Shown piece after piece: positions 11,976 to 25,598 of a stretch of DNA of 64,000 nucleotides. The DNA lies in the NCBI GenBank assembly GCA_964019165.1, contig OZ025267.1, positions 6,384,252 through 6,448,251 of the forward strand, in the 5' to 3' direction. Source of the DNA: Mastigias papua. Taxonomy: Eukaryota; Cnidaria; Scyphozoa; Rhizostomeae; Mastigiidae. Position 1 is the stretch's first letter. Every line of letters begins with the position of its first letter. Made by a program: the position numbers and the translations under genes. The notes beneath the pieces are model-generated. The model searched no databases, was not told where the DNA came from, and was given only the letters and a program-made list of their open reading frames with translations.

Positions 11976-14740
11976 TGTTGTAGATATTTTATCTTTAGTT
12001 AATCTGTAACTGTTTGGATCTCTCGGTCAATTAAGTAACAGGATGCATAACAAACGTATTGAAAAGCGATCGAATCATAGCAAAACCAGTCATTGCATGA
12101 GCGCCTAGGCATTGTGAACTAAGAGTCTGCAGATTTATTCTTACCCAAAGACACAAGATTGCAGATGACTGTTCGGGCCAAGTAAGCAGTTTTGTCCAGC
12201 CTGGTATATTTATAAATTAGATCTAAAACTATGCATAGAAATTGCTAGTGGCTTACCCCAAGAGAAGAATACTATAGCACAGAGCCGGATGTAGAGATCA
12301 TAACAATTTTTAAACCATAGCACGGCGAGCAAGGGCTTTTCTTGGAGCTACATGGCAAGACTGTGAAATGCATCTTTCTAGACACTTTTATTGGTTTATA
12401 AGCCTTCTTTATAAATTGAAACATGACGTTATTTGTGTAACTTTAGTTACTCATTCAAATTATGCCCCCAAAAGTAGATCAATTCTTTCTGCAGAAACGC
12501 AACTTAAATTTGTGGCTAGAAAAATTATAGTAGGGTAAGAAAAGTTAGTATAGTCCAAACTACAAGCTCAACCAGAGTGAAGGTAGCCAAAGTTGTGAAA
12601 TGAAAATGTTTACATTTATATAATTTAGCAGATAGTCAGGTGCTGATGCCAGTTGCTATTCAACAGAAATCCTTTAAGTAAAAAACATATCTAAAGTTTT
12701 GAAGCAAAATAAATGCAAATACTTTTGTCCTCATATCCGTAATCAATTACCAGAATTACCAGGCAGCGGTTGATAACACAGCCATTTGCATTACATTAAG
12801 CCTCCTTGGTACTGGGAGAATATTTGATGGGCAATAGCAATGTTTCTCACAAGTGATTGAAATTGTTTGGTATAGATCAGAGCTGGTTGCAAAACAAATG
12901 AATTAAATTTATTTTTCCATAATTTAATTCTTGTTTAGTGTTATATCTGGTGGATTCTGATTATATGGCATGCTCACCAGCAGTAACTGGCAATGAAGAT
13001 GCATACATTATTCTCAGAGCATTTACATCTGCTGCACTTTATTGTCATATTGATTATTATGAAGCAAATGCAAATATTTGAATACTTCTTTACATCATTA
13101 TCCCAGCTATTTACCATTGCATTTTTTACCTTCGTCATAGCAGAGCATCCTAATATTTGGATAGCTCTTTTTATTATTATGTCAGCTGCTTGCCATTGTG
13201 TTTTTCATCCTTTTGAAGTTACTAGTCAATATCTTTGTTTGATATTTATTGCTGTTTTGTATTGGTGGTATTTTCTAGTCAAATCAATTTGTTTATTACT
13301 TCTTAGTTTCCATATATTATGAAACACATAAAGTTGCATTCTCATACCATAGCTCATTTATTTGGATTGCCTTTCCTACTTTCATACAATATCAATTCTC
13401 AATCTCCTTATTCCTGACTTCTCTTGACCTGCATGCTTTGGTAATTTTTGATGATGCAGAGTGAAGACGAACCATAATATAGAATACTAGGAATGCATTT
13501 CCTAGCAATGCTGAGGGTATGGGATGTTAGATTATCAGGATAGATGCCTATAATTGATGAAGTAAGTGAAGAAAAGCCCTGACTGATTATCTGTTTGTTT
13601 GTTTTCATGGACACCCAATCACAGTTTGTATTGTTGAAGAGTCCCAAGTCTGAAAAGAACCCTGACTCTACAATCTCTAAATGGGAGTGACGCTTCTTGT
13701 TCTATGGTGCAAAATTGTGAACTATAATGTTGAATGGATGAACGAAGCAATTAGTGGAATCAGACAATTAGTCCTCTGTCCTTCCCTTGTATCGGAAGGT
13801 AGTGTACAAATATGGTAAGGCCGTAGTCACGGACTCTTCAGGACCATGCCCAGTGCGATAGTCACATTTCAAGATCGCCCCCTGGCATCCCCTTCCCTTC
13901 AGATGAAAAGTCATTGTTTGTTTCAATTTCTTCCACGCAACAGCAAGATTTAGTGTAATGAAATTCATCTCCTTTGGTTTCAGAACAGGAACGAAGCTAG
14001 GGTGCATGGGGGCATTGCTCACCCAGCCAGAAACTATTGCCCTCTCTCCCCCTTGCGCATTCGGCTTGCAACTATATCATTGCTCACCTTGGGCGATATT
14101 GCCCTCCTTTGCTCCCCAAATTTTAAGCTGAAGGTATGTCTTTGCCTGAAACTTAGGAAAAATAGACAGTGTGATGCAAAATATCCACAAGCAGCGAATG
14201 TATTGGTGGCTGTCATGAAGGGGAGGATTTACCGGTGGGAGTGTGTGTCAATGTGACACTCCAAATTCTCTTCCTTTGTTCGGTAAATTACTGTTCCATC
14301 CGGGAAAGCTGTATTACTGTAGCTTTAAATTGGTTTCGGTAAAACTGCTTCAACAGAGTATGTAAGACTGAAAGGCCGCAAGATTTGATTTTCCAGGGCT
14401 GCCAACACTTATAATGGAAATGCTATAAGAATTGTGGCAAGCAGTACCTGTCCAGAATTTCAGAGAAGCTATTGAAGTTTCTCACGCACACACATATCAA
14501 TGGTGTCATCTTTCATTTTCTTTCTTGGGTTGAAGTATGTGTAACTATTGTTCAATTATGATAATCCGAAAATAATTCTAAGCGATTTTCATCTTGCTTC
14601 GTATGTTCAGCTGCATGCTATTTGCCGCTTGACATTACATATGTTGTGTATATTTAATCGCCTGTGCTAATGTTTACAAGATCCTAACAGGTTGTAGGCC
14701 CAGAATGGATGGTTTTGTAGTGTAGTTTGTTACAATACCT
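11976..14740. other. Intergenic region without recognised genes
   Basis: AT-rich. The hydrophobic reading frame at 12993-13322 shows no family motif and sits in low-complexity T-rich DNA, so it is not called. No RNA gene was recognised. Confidence 0.45.
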
Positions 14741-16425
14741 ATGGCTTCGGTACCCGATGAGGCTGTATCTTTGAGAATTGATAAATTCAAGGGCGAGAAT
14801 TTTCATTTAGAATACAAATGGTGCTTATGCCGAAGCCTCCCCCAGCGCGGCATTTTCTCATCCCTTTGCCTAATGCATGTGGTCGTCTCTCTTCTTGTTA
14901 ACCCTGGCTATAACGCTACTGGGACGGCTAGGTTCTGTGCTGTTTTCGTAATATACAGGTAATATGACGAATTTACATATTACCGTTAATTGCTATCTTC
15001 ATGCTCATTGGTTGATATTTGTAACTGATTTCTTGAATACTATTATTACGATAAAGATTCTTTGTTTGTAGGCACATTTACTTAGTTAGTTGAGAGTTGA
15101 GTTTAAACTGGTTGATGGAAAGATGTAAATTAGAATGGAAAACATATTGCATCCTCAACTTGAGTATTTCTGTTGTGTTGTTCTGAAATGCTAATCGAAC
15201 GGCTTAGATGAAGTAAGTTATACTTCTATCCTAGAAGAGAAAGATCTCTGAGAAATAGTATCTGGAGCAGAGAAAGAACCAAGTGGCGATGGAGTCATAG
15301 AAACTCAGGTATAGAAGTGCAGGAGGAGGGCTAGAAAATCCCTAGCCACAATATGTTTGTCGCTTGAAGATGAACAGTTATTGTTAGTAAGTTCGTCAAA
15401 GACTGCTACAGAAGGTGGAATATGTTAGAGGAACATTATGAGGTAAAATCGTTAGCTAATAACTTGTTGTTGCGTTAGAGATATTTTACTGCGATAATGG
15501 CTGAGTCTGATGCTGAAAGCATTGGCCAAGCAACTTGAATCAGTGGGCGCTTAAGTTTCAGAAGATGATCAAGTTATGACACTGAGGTGTAGTTTACCAG
15601 AGTCATACAGTAATCTAAATGTAGAGCTGACAGTCTGAGCATGAGATAAGTCGTAGCCAGACTACTACACGAAGAACGGAAGCGTAGTGAAAGTTTAGAG
15701 GCATCTATCGATAGTATTGAAAAGGCTATGGTTTCAACGAAACTCAAACAGTAACAAGTGGAGCCAAAGAGAAAGAAAGGTTGGTCTTCATTTTATGCAT
15801 TTCGATGGCTAATCTTTTCAGGTTTTGTTGACATATTATTGACGAACTATCTTTAGCAAGCAAACCTAATTCTTTATCGATTGCGAGACAGTAGTGAAGT
15901 TAAAGCGTTCGGAAAGGGCAATGTTTGGCTTAAAGCATTTCGTGAGAGGCTCTATGAACCAGTTAAATTGGGTGATATTCTGTACGTACTAGCACTAGCA
16001 AAAAGACTCTTTTCAGTAAGTGTCACCGCAAAACGAGGTTACACAATGTTGTTTGATAAAGAAAGATACAATTCTATACAATAATGAAGTGCTTGGTTCA
16101 GGAAAATTGTGCATGCTGGATGCTTTTCCAATGAATACAGACATTCGCGTAGCTGCCAGTGCAAGTTCAGGTTCAGAAAAATTATGGCATGAAAGGTACG
16201 GGCATCTCAACAGAGAGAGTCTAAAGATTTTGCTAGCAAATGAACTTGTAAATGGGATAAATTTCAGCCAAATGATAATGAAAACATAGCAGCATGTGAC
16301 GAATGCATGAAAGGAAAATAGATGAAAAAACCCTTTCCAATGGAATCCTCAACAAGAGCAGCAGAGATGTTAGAAATTGTTCACACCGACGTTTGCGATC
16401 CAATGAAATTATGGACCTGTTTATA
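14741..16425 (+). pseudogene. Ty1/copia retrotransposon relic (gag to start of integrase)
   Basis: Fragments in different frames appear in copia order. At 14741 a Gag start has DKFKGENFHL. At about 15537-15690 come SEDDQVMTLRCSLPESYSN and LLHEERKRS, both typical of copia Gag. At 15881-16084 a protease-region tail has LGDILYVLALAKRLFSVS. At 16150-16290 the GAG-pre-integrase motif LWHERYGHLN is present. At about 16290-16400 come CDECMKGK and VHTDVCDP, the integrase zinc finger and start of the catalytic core. Several stops and frameshifts separate them, Gag is interrupted after FHL, and nothing downstream (rest of integrase, RT, RNase H) remains. No LTRs were found. An old, truncated, inactive copy. 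Confidence 0.85.
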
Positions 16426-16686
16426 TGAGCGCGGTTATTGGTCTGTCTCGTTAACTGAGAACTAAAATGAGCCAGGCCAGTAAGCGGGAACTCATTACAG
16501 CGTTGCCAAGATTGCGGTAGGGGAGATGGAAAAATCTACATAAAAACAGTTCATCCCGCTTGCCGGGCTGAAAAATAAAAGACGAAGCAGAGTTGGACGC
16601 CTTCTTCGATGAAGTCGATACTGTAAACCCCACCAACCGATGTAAGCTTAATAAACTTGCATTTATTATCTCAAGTAAAAAGCCAA

Positions 16687-16985
16687 TGGGCGAGTGGCCG
16701 AGCGGTTAGAGCGCTTGACTGCTGTGCGAAACATCGATGGTTCGAGCCGAACCCTCGGATCATAGTTGGGATGCTCGCTCACTGTTCACCCAGCAGCAAA
16801 TGGGTACCTGGTGGCAACACTGGGGAAGTTAAAGGCGGCGAGGAAAGGAACTGGCTACCCTACCTCACTATGCCGATGGCTCAGGATAAGTGTCACTCTA
16901 ACGGGCACTCCCCCAACGTACGGAATCGTACACGGGACTCACCTGTAACGAAAATAGCTTATGGATATTTGTGTTAAGAAGATGT
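16687..16985 (+). mobile_element. tRNA-Ser-like SINE
   Basis: The head has a pol III box A (GTGGCCGAGCGGTTAGAGCG) and box B (GGTTCGAGCC) about 35 bases apart, closest to tRNA-Ser. A GC-richer body follows, with GGGTACCTGGTGGCAACACT and AAAGGCGGCGAGGAAAGGAA, ending near AACGAAAATAGC. The head is too degraded for a working tRNA and is fused to an unrelated body, as in SINEs. No clear target duplication or tail was found. I seem to recall similar bodies from other invertebrates, but that needs a search. Confidence 0.75.
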
Positions 16986-17527
16986 GAATGTAACTCTCGA
17001 GTGTCAGTTGGGTGTGTCGTGATATTGGTTGTTAAGTTTGTGTCATGTGTTAGTTGCCAGACCTGCTGTGTTAGCGTCATAGCGTAGTACAAAAGAAGCA
17101 GTATACTATAAGCGAGAGGGTTCGTCGATTGAATGAATAGAACTGGTCATAGTAAGTTGTTGTGTTTCTTTAGGGGCTAGGCCCTCGGGTCTTGCCTCAC
17201 AAATGCCTTTACATGTATCCATATCAAAGAACCCACGGACGTTACACACCTTTACCATTACCTTTAAAACGCCAATGTTACAGGCTTCAACAACGCATTC
17301 TGTACGTTCAAAATTGCCAAACTTACAGTTACCAACCTTTGACGGTAAGATAAGACTTACAGCTCTTTCAGTTGCAGTGAAGATGTGAAAGTCTGTATAT
17401 ATTAGAGATCCGGATTGTTCTGTTGTGCAAGAGACAACTGATCAAAATCAAGCAGTTCCACAGAGGTGTGGAGAGTGTTGATGTCAAGACGAGATAATGC
17501 TACACTATTTTGTATCCCTTGAATGTG

Positions 17528-19106
17528 TCAAATGTCTGTTAAAAATTGGGAAATGAAATCAAGGTGACGAATTTCTCGAGGAGAATAGCGATCATGGGAG
17601 GCATTGAAAACATATGTTAAAGGCTTGTGATCAGTAAGCTTGAAAAATGTGCAACCTTCCAAATAATGACGAAAATGCCAGATGGATAAATAAACAGCAA
17701 GAAGTTCACGACCAAATGTGCTATATCGAGTTTCAGCAGGTTGCAATTGCTTTGAAAAGAAAGAAACAGGGTGCCAGATGTTGTTGATTTTCTGTTAGAG
17801 CACACTGCCAACTGCAATATTTGAAGCATCCACCATGAGGCAATACTGGGCGATGGGTGTACTAATAATGTGGCAGTGGCTAGGGCATTTTTGATCGTAC
17901 GAAAAGCAGAAACAGTGGAGTCTGGTATGTTGAAGTCATGTGTATGTTTGGATGAGAGCAGACCGGTAAGAGGCTGAAGAGTGATGGCAAAATTGGGAAT
18001 AAATCGACAATAAAAATCCTTCTCCTCTAGAAAGGAATTCACGAAGTTTGCACATGGAATTAGGCGGCGGGAATTCTCTGATAACTGTGACTTTTGAATC
18101 AAGAGGAGCAATTCCCGTTTCTGAGATTGTATGGCCTAGGAATTCCAATGTGGTTACACCGAAAACACACTTGGCTGGCTGAATAGCCACACCTTATTCT
18201 GTAAGACGGGCAAAAAGCAATTCAAGATGATGTAAATTTTCCCCTTCAGAAGAACTAGCTATGAGAAGGTCGTCAATGTAACCGAAGACAAAATCCAACC
18301 CTCAAAGGACATCATAAATGAAGCGCTGGAACGTTTGTGCAGCATTGTGGAAACCGAAGGCCATGTGAACAAATACTTAGAGACCAAAAGGCTTAATGCT
18401 AAACGGCGAGAGTGAAAGATAACTCGTGGACCAAGGGTATGAGTGTGATGAGTTGTTGAATGGTTAACTGGAGTGTCCTTAAAATTTTGGTGGGTAAGTT
18501 GCGGAGATTGACGAAGAATACTTTGATATTTGGGAGCAAAATAAGGGATGCTAAACATGAAGCCAAATGATGGTAAGGAAGGCTAAATACCTTGAATAGA
18601 AGGAGTGGTAGTACTATCAATAAGCTTGTGTTGGGACATATCCACTGTAAGGTTGCAATGAAATAAAAAATCAGCTTCAAGAATAGCAGTTGGAACATCA
18701 GCCAAGAGAAAAATCCAACGGAACCCAAAACGTAGGCCAATATCTATAGAAAGAGATTGTTCACCATATGTTGGGATCGGAGAATGGTTTGCAGCTTGCA
18801 ATGTAAGAGGAGAAACATGTTCGCGACAAGATGCAGTAGGTGGAAGAACGCTGACGCCAGCACCTATATCGGGATGAGATGGGGCTGAGGAATGCGTGGT
18901 TTGGAGATGGCAGAGACAGTAGTGGCAGGTGATGCGACTTCAAGGATTTTATCAGCGATCAAAGTCAGTTGATCAATAGGAACTGTATCAGCGGAAGAGG
19001 CGAGAATCAGTCCAGCATTGGTGGACAAACGCTGCAAAAATAAGTGAGGAAGAAAACGTTCTTCGAAGTGATTGTCACCAGCAGAGGCAAATGTTATAAT
19101 AGTCAA
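17528..19106 (-). pseudogene. Ty3/gypsy retrotransposon relic (gag-PR-RT-RNase H)
   Basis: Read on the minus strand, the order is: Gag C-terminal part 19106-18864 (FLQRLSTNAGLILASSAD); protease C-terminal part 18801-18583 (ILEADFLFHCNLTVD); reverse transcriptase 18558-17936, including FVFGYIDDLLIASSSEGE near 18290 and PAKCVFGVTTLEFLGHTISE; connection; then RNase H 17750-17528 (RYSTFGRELLAVYL, TDHKPLTYVF). Frames change several times and stops occur, so it is dead. Integrase and both LTRs are missing. The YIDDLLIAS and CVFGVTTLEFLGH wording resembles the CsRn1-type gypsy group, an inference from motif memory only. Confidence 0.88.
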
Positions 19107-19480
19107 TCAAAAGTGATCCTCAGCAGCCAATCAGGAAGCTGAACGGTGATGTCACTTTGTTTACATTTTGCCTGCCACCCCCTCTTGCAATGGTAAAACA
19201 TAGCTGCACAAAAAAGGCTGTCACCAATACATACTTGCTTGAAATTCTCCCAGTTTTAGGTAGCATTTTTCTAAAACAATAAGCTATGAATTCCTTGCGG
19301 TCCTAAGCGATAACTCCATGAAATTTTTCTACAGGGGCTATCAAATTTCATCCTTCCTAAATTATATGTCAAATTGGTCTAGGAACCCAGGGAAAGTGGC
19401 TCTCAACCCCTAAAGACCTGTTCATAGTTCACCATCAATACTACAAAATTACTCGAGGGAACCCTTTCTCAATAGCATCG
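19100..19480 (+). repeat. Outer arm (left) of compound inverted repeat
   Basis: Reads as the diverged reverse complement of 33470-33830. Shared phrases include CTCCCAGTTTTAGGTAGCAT, ATGAATTCCTTGCGGTCCTA and GGGAAAGTGGCTCTCAACCC. The arms differ by many substitutions, unlike the inner arms. Confidence 0.7.
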
Positions 19481-21145
19481 TTGAAATGAAATTAGTTTCT
19501 TATTGTAACTGCAACTTTGTCCCTTCCCACCTGTATCCTTATGCAGATAAAGAACTTCAATTAAACACTGAATCGTATAACTCTTGACCAATAATAAACT
19601 AATAAGCTATTCGATCTGAAATAAAGTAAATAAAAGTATAGATTAGTAAAATATTAATCACTGGCCTAGTCACAGCAATAAACATAACCAGCAGAAATAA
19701 ACCAAAACATGAACTAGCGAGGATAATCAATATATAAACTTACCTAGTGGTGATTCATCTGTAAAGTCCTTTACAATTATCAGTGATAAAACAGCAGTAA
19801 TCAGTCCTAATTCCTCGTAGCTTGCTTCCCGTGTAGCACAACTTTTTACAACACGCGCTCGGAGTGTCCAAATATGAAAATCAACAATAATAATAATCAT
19901 CAGAGTTCAATCAAGGAAATTACAATGAAGTAAGTCCCTAATCAACCATACCATACACATCATACAATACACCTTTTCCTCTAACTTTCAGTTATTCTCA
20001 ATCTTCATATGTACGATGATGCTCCTATAGGGGTGATGAATCGTACATACACATACACACAACACCACACAACATTCTACCCACAACTCCTCATTCTTAC
20101 TTGTGGCAAGTTCTTATTACTTTACTCATTGGTATTGACCCATTACTTTGGGTCTCTCCTACATTTTGTATTCAACGCACAATGCCTCTTTTGACAGGGA
20201 CTTGCATTATGGTTAAAATTTCAGGGTGTCGTTGCGATTACTCTTTTTCTCTTAGTTATCTACCATTATTTTTTTCACATATACTTGCACATTTCCCGTG
20301 ACAAAAACCGGCAAGAGAAGGAGGACAAAGAAAATTGAAATCCTTATTTTACATAAAGTTGCTTCATCATGGCAGCATCTTTCACAACAAATTTATTGCT
20401 GAGTGAAACGGAGTTGTAAAGTTGCCATTCGATGAATTAGAATTATTCCATTCGGTGGATTAAACTCCATGAGGCTGCAGTGAATGTAAAATTTGCAATG
20501 GCTTCTTGACATATTCCCATTATCGTCGACGAAACATATTTTTCTCTACTAGAGTATATTTGTATCTGTTTTTCCGTCAGCAGGTATGCAACTTTGCAGG
20601 ACTGTTTCACTGAAATTTGCAAATTGTTATCTATTTTTCGGAGATGGTGGAGACGAAGCTGAAATTGAAATAAGAAATTAACTTCAAATTAAAGAAGCTA
20701 TGTAGCTAATAGATCAATACTGGAGGTAACAATCTTATTTTGTTCACTCACTTGGTGGGAGGAGCTTATTAAACTACTAGCAGCGTACCACCTATTTTAT
20801 TCCTTCTTTTCGTTGCTTTATTTGACTAATAGTTTTAGAAAATTCATCTCATTAGCTATCAAGAACTTTGGTCATGTGTATGTATTCGTTCTATAGATTT
20901 AGAATTATTTGGTATACTTAAAAACTGTCCAATGTTTACCTTGTCTATTTCCTGTACAAAAACTCGATATCTGATTTGACATGAATCTTACTTATCTTGA
21001 TGTACATATGCTGAATTCTAAGCAACATATTTTGTTGGACCAAGAAAACTTAGTTTCCTTTCATGTTTCATGTGGTCACAGTGTAACCGAAGTAAGTTGC
21101 AGTTTTAAAATTCTTCTAAGATATAAAGGGGAAAGAGACTATAGA
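19481..21145. other. Sequence between outer and inner left arms, no gene seen
   Basis: AT-rich, with no recognised coding or RNA features. It has no counterpart on the right side, where outer and inner arms are separated by only about 50 bp. Confidence 0.45.
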
Positions 21146-21165
21146 GTCATTCCATGTCAAAGTGG

Positions 21166-22394
21166 CAACGGTTTCCCAGGTGACCCCCTCCGATTTTACT
21201 CATATTACAAAATTTGGTTACATTGTACAAGAAATGAATGCACTGAAAATTTCAGCTAATTATCTCTTACGGTTCTTGAGATACGGCTTCTCAAAGTTCG
21301 ATATTCTATGCATGCATTTTGTGACAAAAGTGGAAATTTGCATAAGTCACCATCTTTAGTTGTGAGTAACTCCAAAACCATAAAAGCTAAATCTATTAAC
21401 TTTAAGGTGATGAAAATAAATCTACCACACATTCTGACACTATAAAAGTCAAGATCTCAAAATTTTCACAAATTCCATAATGGTGGCCCAAATCTACGTC
21501 AAAATTGCATAGATGCACCATTTTCCAAATTTTAGGTGGCCAGTAAGAGGCATTCATAGCAAATAATGCACCTTCTTGATTATACCTGGGAAATAGAGTT
21601 AATAAACTACCCATCTGTACAATTTTGATCAAATTGGGGTTTTACTTCAATAGTTATTGTAGCTGGAAATCCGGTATTTTGTAAAAAGCTCAGAATTTGG
21701 TACATTTTTAGGGTCTGAAAACCCAATGTGGGAAAAATATCTAGACCTTGAAACTTCGCTTAAATAAACTATCAACTATGTGTATTAAGTTGAAATAAAA
21801 ACATTTCTGGGCTCCAATCGTTTTTGCTGCTTACCATGCAATTGAATTATGGGACATAATCCATAAAAGTGACAAATTTCGTTTGTACAACTCTAGAAAT
21901 GTCAACGGTCTATGAATAAACTTTGCCAGACTGGTTCACTTTCTTTTATCTACGCATACAGGAACAGACTTCTGCTATAAATTGATAATAAATTGTTAAA
22001 AATTTTGCACAGCATTAATCCAATTTATGGACTTTAAGAAATGGTCCAACTACGGAAATCTTGAAATTGCGCAAATGCAGAATAAAAAGAAACTATAAAT
22101 TTTACTTAAGATAGCTTTTCAAAACTATTACAATGCATTAACACTATAGAAAGTCTACTGTCGAAACTGTTGGAAAAGAAATTCAATTTTTCTAATGTTC
22201 TTTATTTCTATTTTGTACTGCCTACCGTTATGACTCTCTAGTTCAGGAGGCTCAACCCTGCTCAAACAGTGAGTTATTAGAACCAATAGTAGACGAACTG
22301 GTGGTTGTAGCGTTTGCCGTATTGTCAGAACGAAAGAACAATTAACATGATACTTAATAAAGCCAGTAATCATCTTCGCTCATCAAGCAACATA
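21166..22394 (+). repeat. Inner arm A of large palindrome (1229 bp)
   Basis: It pairs with arm B (33420-33258 plus 24516-23447, reversed). Arm A is 1229 bp; arm B, after removing the gypsy element and one 4-bp target duplicate, is also 1229 bp, and I found no mismatch on reading through. Reading frames in the two arms are identical in sequence because of this symmetry and are not genes. Similarity to copy C extends left to about 21146. Confidence 0.92.
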
Positions 22395-22738
22395 GCCTAG
22401 CCAATGCACCAGTTATCATCATACATAGATGTAGATGCAAGCATGGAATTTTCCCGGTACAACTTTGTTACTAGTGGATTGGACTGTGTTTTACATTGAA
22501 AAGGGGGAATTTTCTTAGTTACGTTTGTTGCATTTATATGGATCTCAGCGTCTCTAACATAAATACAGATATTTTGCGGTGTTGTGACAATGGTATGATG
22601 GTTTGTGATAGTTTATGACATTGTTAGAATCGGTGTTGATAAATTGTCTTCATTGTAGATTCTCTCAGTCTATCAGATCGAACCATAGTTCAAAGTCCAA
22701 TTTTAAGACTTGACCTTTTGACTACTACTGATTGGTCT

Positions 22739-23421
22739 TAAGCCTGGTATCCATATAGTCGTTGAGGGTCGTTGACGGTCTGTCCTAAAGCTTAAAGACT
22801 GTCAGCGACCCACAACGACTATATGGAAACAACCCAATAGTCATTTTAATCACATTAACGACTGAGTCGTTGAGGGTCGCTGAGATAGAACTAACTTCTA
22901 TCTCAGCGACCCGCAACGACTGACAAAACCTGTCATCGACCCAAAAAAAGCTCAATATCACCCGTGATGGCGGACAAGCAACATCATACCAAGTTAGGGA
23001 ACTTAAACATGTGTGATTTTATGCCCGAGATTCACGTATTATTACCTATATAGTGAATTAAGCAAACATTTTTTTCAATCCTGCAGACGTAGCAAAGAAT
23101 TTTTCAGTCTTTGTGTTCTTATCTTTCTCGTCTGAATGAATTTAATGTCACAAATGAATAGACCAGCAACAAAAAGTCCTTGCCTGTTTCTGTCATGCTT
23201 GACAATTTTCTTTGTGGTGCCAGTTGCTTGAAAGGCCTAGAGCGCGCTGCAACTCTGACATACTTTGAACGACCCACAACGACCCTCGACGACCCTCAAC
23301 AACCCTCAAAGACTATATGGAAATGCACCTATGTCAGCGACCCACAATGACTGAAAAAGACTGTCAACGACCCTCAACGACCCTCAACGACCCTCAACGA
23401 CTATATGGATACCAGGCTTTA
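22739..23421. mobile_element. PIF/Harbinger-like MITE between palindrome arms
   Basis: The termini AGCCTGGTATCCATATAGTC and GACTATATGGATACCAGGCT are inverted copies, followed by repeated GTTGAGGGTCG / CGACCCTCAAC motifs. The element is flanked by TTA on both sides. Copy C of the surrounding repeat (near 35100) has the same flanks with no element and one TTA/TAA, an empty-site comparison supporting a 3-bp TWA duplication, as for PIF/Harbinger. No transposase is encoded. Confidence 0.75.
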
Positions 23422-24516
23422 ATGTAATTGGCCAGTAATTAGCCCATATGTTGCTTGATGAGCGAAGATGATTACTGGCTTTATTAAGTATCATGTTAAT
23501 TGTTCTTTCGTTCTGACAATACGGCAAACGCTACAACCACCAGTTCGTCTACTATTGGTTCTAATAACTCACTGTTTGAGCAGGGTTGAGCCTCCTGAAC
23601 TAGAGAGTCATAACGGTAGGCAGTACAAAATAGAAATAAAGAACATTAGAAAAATTGAATTTCTTTTCCAACAGTTTCGACAGTAGACTTTCTATAGTGT
23701 TAATGCATTGTAATAGTTTTGAAAAGCTATCTTAAGTAAAATTTATAGTTTCTTTTTATTCTGCATTTGCGCAATTTCAAGATTTCCGTAGTTGGACCAT
23801 TTCTTAAAGTCCATAAATTGGATTAATGCTGTGCAAAATTTTTAACAATTTATTATCAATTTATAGCAGAAGTCTGTTCCTGTATGCGTAGATAAAAGAA
23901 AGTGAACCAGTCTGGCAAAGTTTATTCATAGACCGTTGACATTTCTAGAGTTGTACAAACGAAATTTGTCACTTTTATGGATTATGTCCCATAATTCAAT
24001 TGCATGGTAAGCAGCAAAAACGATTGGAGCCCAGAAATGTTTTTATTTCAACTTAATACACATAGTTGATAGTTTATTTAAGCGAAGTTTCAAGGTCTAG
24101 ATATTTTTCCCACATTGGGTTTTCAGACCCTAAAAATGTACCAAATTCTGAGCTTTTTACAAAATACCGGATTTCCAGCTACAATAACTATTGAAGTAAA
24201 ACCCCAATTTGATCAAAATTGTACAGATGGGTAGTTTATTAACTCTATTTCCCAGGTATAATCAAGAAGGTGCATTATTTGCTATGAATGCCTCTTACTG
24301 GCCACCTAAAATTTGGAAAATGGTGCATCTATGCAATTTTGACGTAGATTTGGGCCACCATTATGGAATTTGTGAAAATTTTGAGATCTTGACTTTTATA
24401 GTGTCAGAATGTGTGGTAGATTTATTTTCATCACCTTAAAGTTAATAGATTTAGCTTTTATGGTTTTGGAGTTACTCACAACTAAAGATGGTGACTTATG
24501 CAAATTTCCACTTTTG

Positions 24517-25082
24517 TGTTGTGATATAGACGGTCCCCGCCATTGTACGTTTGCCATTTGCGTCAATAGTTGTTTTTGCGGCAGACTATTACGTAGGAAC
24601 TTGACTGCAGCGTGCAAAATATTACTTGGAACATTGTCAGGACGGTTCCATATTTGAACGTAAACGAAGTTGCTCCGCAGCTGGACGTTGTATTATGCAA
24701 ATAACATTTTTATTGTATTTCTCCTTTTTACGTAATTTCAGTTCTTTATATGGTATTAGGTTTGGCACTATTGTACTAAGCTTTTTCTATTAGTAAGTAA
24801 GATTTATTAAAGTTAGTTAGTTGTGGGTTTAGCCGAGCAGAGTATGAAGACGTTGTGATGCCGCGCATCAAGAAGTTTTAAGTAAAGAGACGATTTCAGA
24901 CGAAACTGTTTATTGCTATATCATTTTGATTGCTGTTGCTTAGCTGTTGATGTTTTAAATAAAGTCACAGAAAAGACCCAAGCGAGTGCTTATCTCAGGT
25001 CGTAAGTTATTCTTAAACTTTCATTACCTTTTGTGCTTCGTTAGTAACTCACGCATTTGTTAAGCTGAAGGCACACTTAACA
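24517..25082 (+). repeat. 5' LTR of gypsy element
   Basis: Starts TGTTGTGATATAG and ends GGCACACTTAACA. It contains AAATAAAGTCACAG, a possible polyadenylation signal, near 24956. Length equals the 3' copy. Confidence 0.95.
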
Positions 25083-25083
25083 T

Positions 25084-25100
25084 TGGTGCCCCGTGTGAGG
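25084..25100 (+). other. Primer binding site of gypsy element
   Basis: TGGTGCCCCGTGTGAGG lies one base after the 5' LTR, the expected place for the tRNA primer complement. The first ten bases equal those of the nested element's PBS at 27444. Confidence 0.85.
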
Positions 25101-25598
25101 AAGCTGCTGATTTGAAGAAAAAGAAAAGTTCGAACTTTGCATTAAACAATTTACTGTTGGTAAATTATTGTGTAAATACGTCTTGTGTGACCGTCGGTTT
25201 GGAAAATCAAGGAAACTGTCTCCGATAGTTTGGCGATATTGACATTGTTAATCGTCCATAACGAAGATAGGCAGAGAACGTGTACCAAGAAGAAAGTTCA
25301 GTTTTGTAGTTTTATCTCTATTGACTTTACGCGTGTGTCGATGTCTTACATATCATCGTATGAAGTGGCAGAAACCTGATATTTGCGTGATTTGCCTATA
25401 GCAATTTAAGCTGTATATTAGTATATTGGCTCATTGACTGTTGCCGATTTGCGTCAATCTGACACAAAGGCTTGTTATATTGGTATTGATTTTACTTGTT
25501 CGTTGACTTTTTATATTCACGGAGGTACACATTTGTGTGTTATATCGACTTTTCAACTTTGAACGCGCGTATAAATTTATTACCAATTTGCTGGTACG

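Noticed and set aside
12993..13322. 109-residue hydrophobic frame looking like a membrane protein
   Set aside because: T-rich low-complexity DNA gives Phe/Leu/Ile runs by chance; no family motif, splice signal or conservation evidence.
14002..14256. 84-residue frame near 14.1 kb
   Set aside because: No motif; the opposite strand is equally open, which argues for chance.
16687..16750. Functional tRNA-Ser gene
   Set aside because: Box A and B are present but the anticodon region and 3' acceptor do not fold as a tRNA, and a SINE-like body follows directly.
22155..23686. Identical 72-residue and 76-residue reading frames on opposite strands (22155/23468 and 21402/24209), suggesting a conserved small protein
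   Set aside because: They are mirror copies in the two palindrome arms; the diverged copy C does not preserve them, and no family motif or start context supports translation.
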